Below, piece after piece: positions 63,156-64,000 of a stretch of 64,000 nucleotides of DNA (position 1 is the first letter of the stretch; each line of letters opens with the position of its first letter). The position numbers and the translations under genes were made by a program. The DNA is taken from positions 496,001 to 560,000 of the forward strand of contig JADLFE010000033.1 of assembly GCA_020845755.1 (NCBI GenBank), read 5' to 3'. This DNA is from Phycisphaerales bacterium (GTDB lineage: Bacteria > Planctomycetota > Phycisphaerae > Phycisphaerales > UBA1924). The notes beneath the pieces were generated by a model. It was not told the DNA's origin. It worked only from the letters and a program-made list of their open reading frames with translations, and did not search any database.

Positions 63156-64000
63156 GTGCTGACATCGGAGCAACTCGAGCGTTTGGCTGATGTGCTCTAT
63201 CAGGAGCCGGATCTTTACGGCTGCAAGGTCGTCTATTTCCATCGCGGCGTGCTCATCATCGTCCGCCCGGGCATCATCCCATCGGTCAATTACGATCGCG
63301 TGGTGGTCATCGAGGAGACCGAGGAACGCGGCGGGATGTCGCGCGACGCACTCTCTCGTTCTGTTCGTCAGGTCTCCGATTCGTCCGGCTCCTCGCGGGC
63401 CGAATCCACGCGGATCTCCAATCGTTCACGCATCGGTTCGGAGTTGGTCGGCGTCGGGCTGTCGTGCGGCATGGCGGTGATCTCCGGCGTGGGCGTCGTT
63501 GGAGGCGCCGCGGCTGAGGTGCCGTCGGCTGGAACATCGACCATCCTGGTCGTCGCCGCCTGGACCGGCTTCGTCACCTCGGGTCTTCAGTGCCTGAACG
63601 GCGTCGTGCGCGTCTCCGAGGCGGTCCAGAACCCCGACGGAAGTTCGCTGCAGGAATGGGATTCCAACGTCGTCTACTCCTACGCCACCAACATCGTCGA
63701 CGCCCTGGGCGTTATCTCGGGCGGTGTGGCCGTCGCTGGCTCGGTGCGCGGCGTGCTCAGGGTGCTGCAGACCCGCGGCGCTCTGGTCACCGCGGAGGAA
63801 CTCTCACGCATGTCGGCCGCCAGCCGCACGCGCGCCATCCGCGACGCCGTCGCAAGAGTCGGGCGATCGCAGGAAGGGCGGCGCGAACTCCGCGAGGCCA
63901 TGCGTGCCGCGGGGCTGACAGAGCGCGAGGCCGACGCCGCCCTCTCGTCCGCGGGATACATCGGCCGCACGCAGGTCGTCCGACGCGTGGTCTCCGAGCA
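63156..64000 (+). CDS. Glycine-rich membrane-inserting protein directly after clpV (3' end missing); candidate T6SS effector
   Basis: About 281 residues are visible from GTG 63156 (32 bp after clpV) to the window edge, with no stop. The N-terminus (about residues 1-70) is a small soluble segment (SEQLERLADVLYQEPDLYGC). Around residues 95-160 there are two hydrophobic Gly/Ala/Val-rich stretches (ELVGVGLSCGMAVISGVGVV and TILVVAAWTGFVTSGLQCL), and a third near 190-215 (NIVDALGVISGGVAVAGSV). A highly charged Arg/Ala/Glu helical stretch follows. No signal peptide. The glycine-zipper-like segments without export signal, directly after the T6SS genes, suggest a membrane-active effector; I cannot name a family. 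Confidence 0.6.
   Translation, partial: MLTSEQLERLADVLYQEPDLYGCKVVYFHRGVLIIVRPGIIPSVNYDRVVVIEETEERGGMSRDALSRSVRQVSDSSGSSRAESTRISNRSRIGSELVGVGLSCGMAVISGVGVVGGAAAEVPSAGTSTILVVAAWTGFVTSGLQCLNGVVRVSEAVQNPDGSSLQEWDSNVVYSYATNIVDALGVISGGVAVAGSVRGVLRVLQTRGALVTAEELSRMSAASRTRAIRDAVARVGRSQEGRRELREAMRAAGLTEREADAALSSAGYIGRTQVVRRVVSE

Overview
The window reads as high-GC chromosomal DNA from a planctomycete-like bacterium, probably near the Phycisphaerae. That placement is an inference from gene content: a DUF1800/DUF1501 pair, an ECF sigma factor with a small membrane partner, a PqqD-M50-HlyD membrane protein, many proteins with formylglycine-generating-enzyme-like (FGE-like) domains, and a giant haemagglutinin-type exoprotein. 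I saw no rRNA, tRNA, CRISPR array or insertion sequence. Genes are packed tightly; the only gene-poor stretch near 300 bp is 5296-5597.

Layout. Positions 1-6785 are mostly minus strand: the N-terminus of a UvrD-type helicase (cut by the window edge), a small membrane protein and ECF sigma factor, an exported helical protein, a DUF1501/DUF1800 pair, and a DegT-family PLP aminotransferase with a clear terminator. Positions 6937-14342 (plus) hold an unusual set: an HlyD-type adaptor, a GAF-plus-HlyD membrane protein, a PqqD/M50-protease/HlyD membrane protein, and a C-terminally short SecA-like ATPase. Positions 14602-19703 hold a complete branched-chain amino-acid ABC transporter (livKHMGF order).

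Positions 19815 to the end are a type VI secretion system (T6SS) locus in two halves. The first half (19815-37861) has a divergent kinase-like protein, a TssJ-like lipoprotein, a pseudokinase-TM-FGE-like fusion, an opposite-strand lipoprotein, a TagH-C-terminus-like protein, TssK, TssL, TssM and a TagF-TM-FGE-like fusion. The second half (51765-63124) has TssA, TssB, TssC, Hcp, TagJ, TssE, TssF, TssG and TssH/ClpV. A two-partner secretion pair, TpsB and a 3827-residue TpsA, lies between them in the same orientation (38111-51691). The last gene (63156 onward) is cut by the window edge and looks like a glycine-rich membrane-inserting protein, a candidate effector. No VgrG or PAAR gene is inside the window.

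How it may work together. The sheath, baseplate, membrane complex, tube and disassembly ATPase are all present. The control layer is the unusual part: two bitopic proteins join a cytoplasmic signalling module (a degenerate kinase in one, TagF in the other) through one TM helix to a periplasmic FGE-like domain. In Pseudomonas aeruginosa the FGE-like TagR acts in the periplasm upstream of the kinase PpkA, and TagF represses the same T6SS, so these fusions may be a condensed envelope-sensing version of that pathway. The embedded TPS adhesin could supply cell contact. The second candidate for an undescribed system is the HlyD/GAF/M50/SecA-like cluster.
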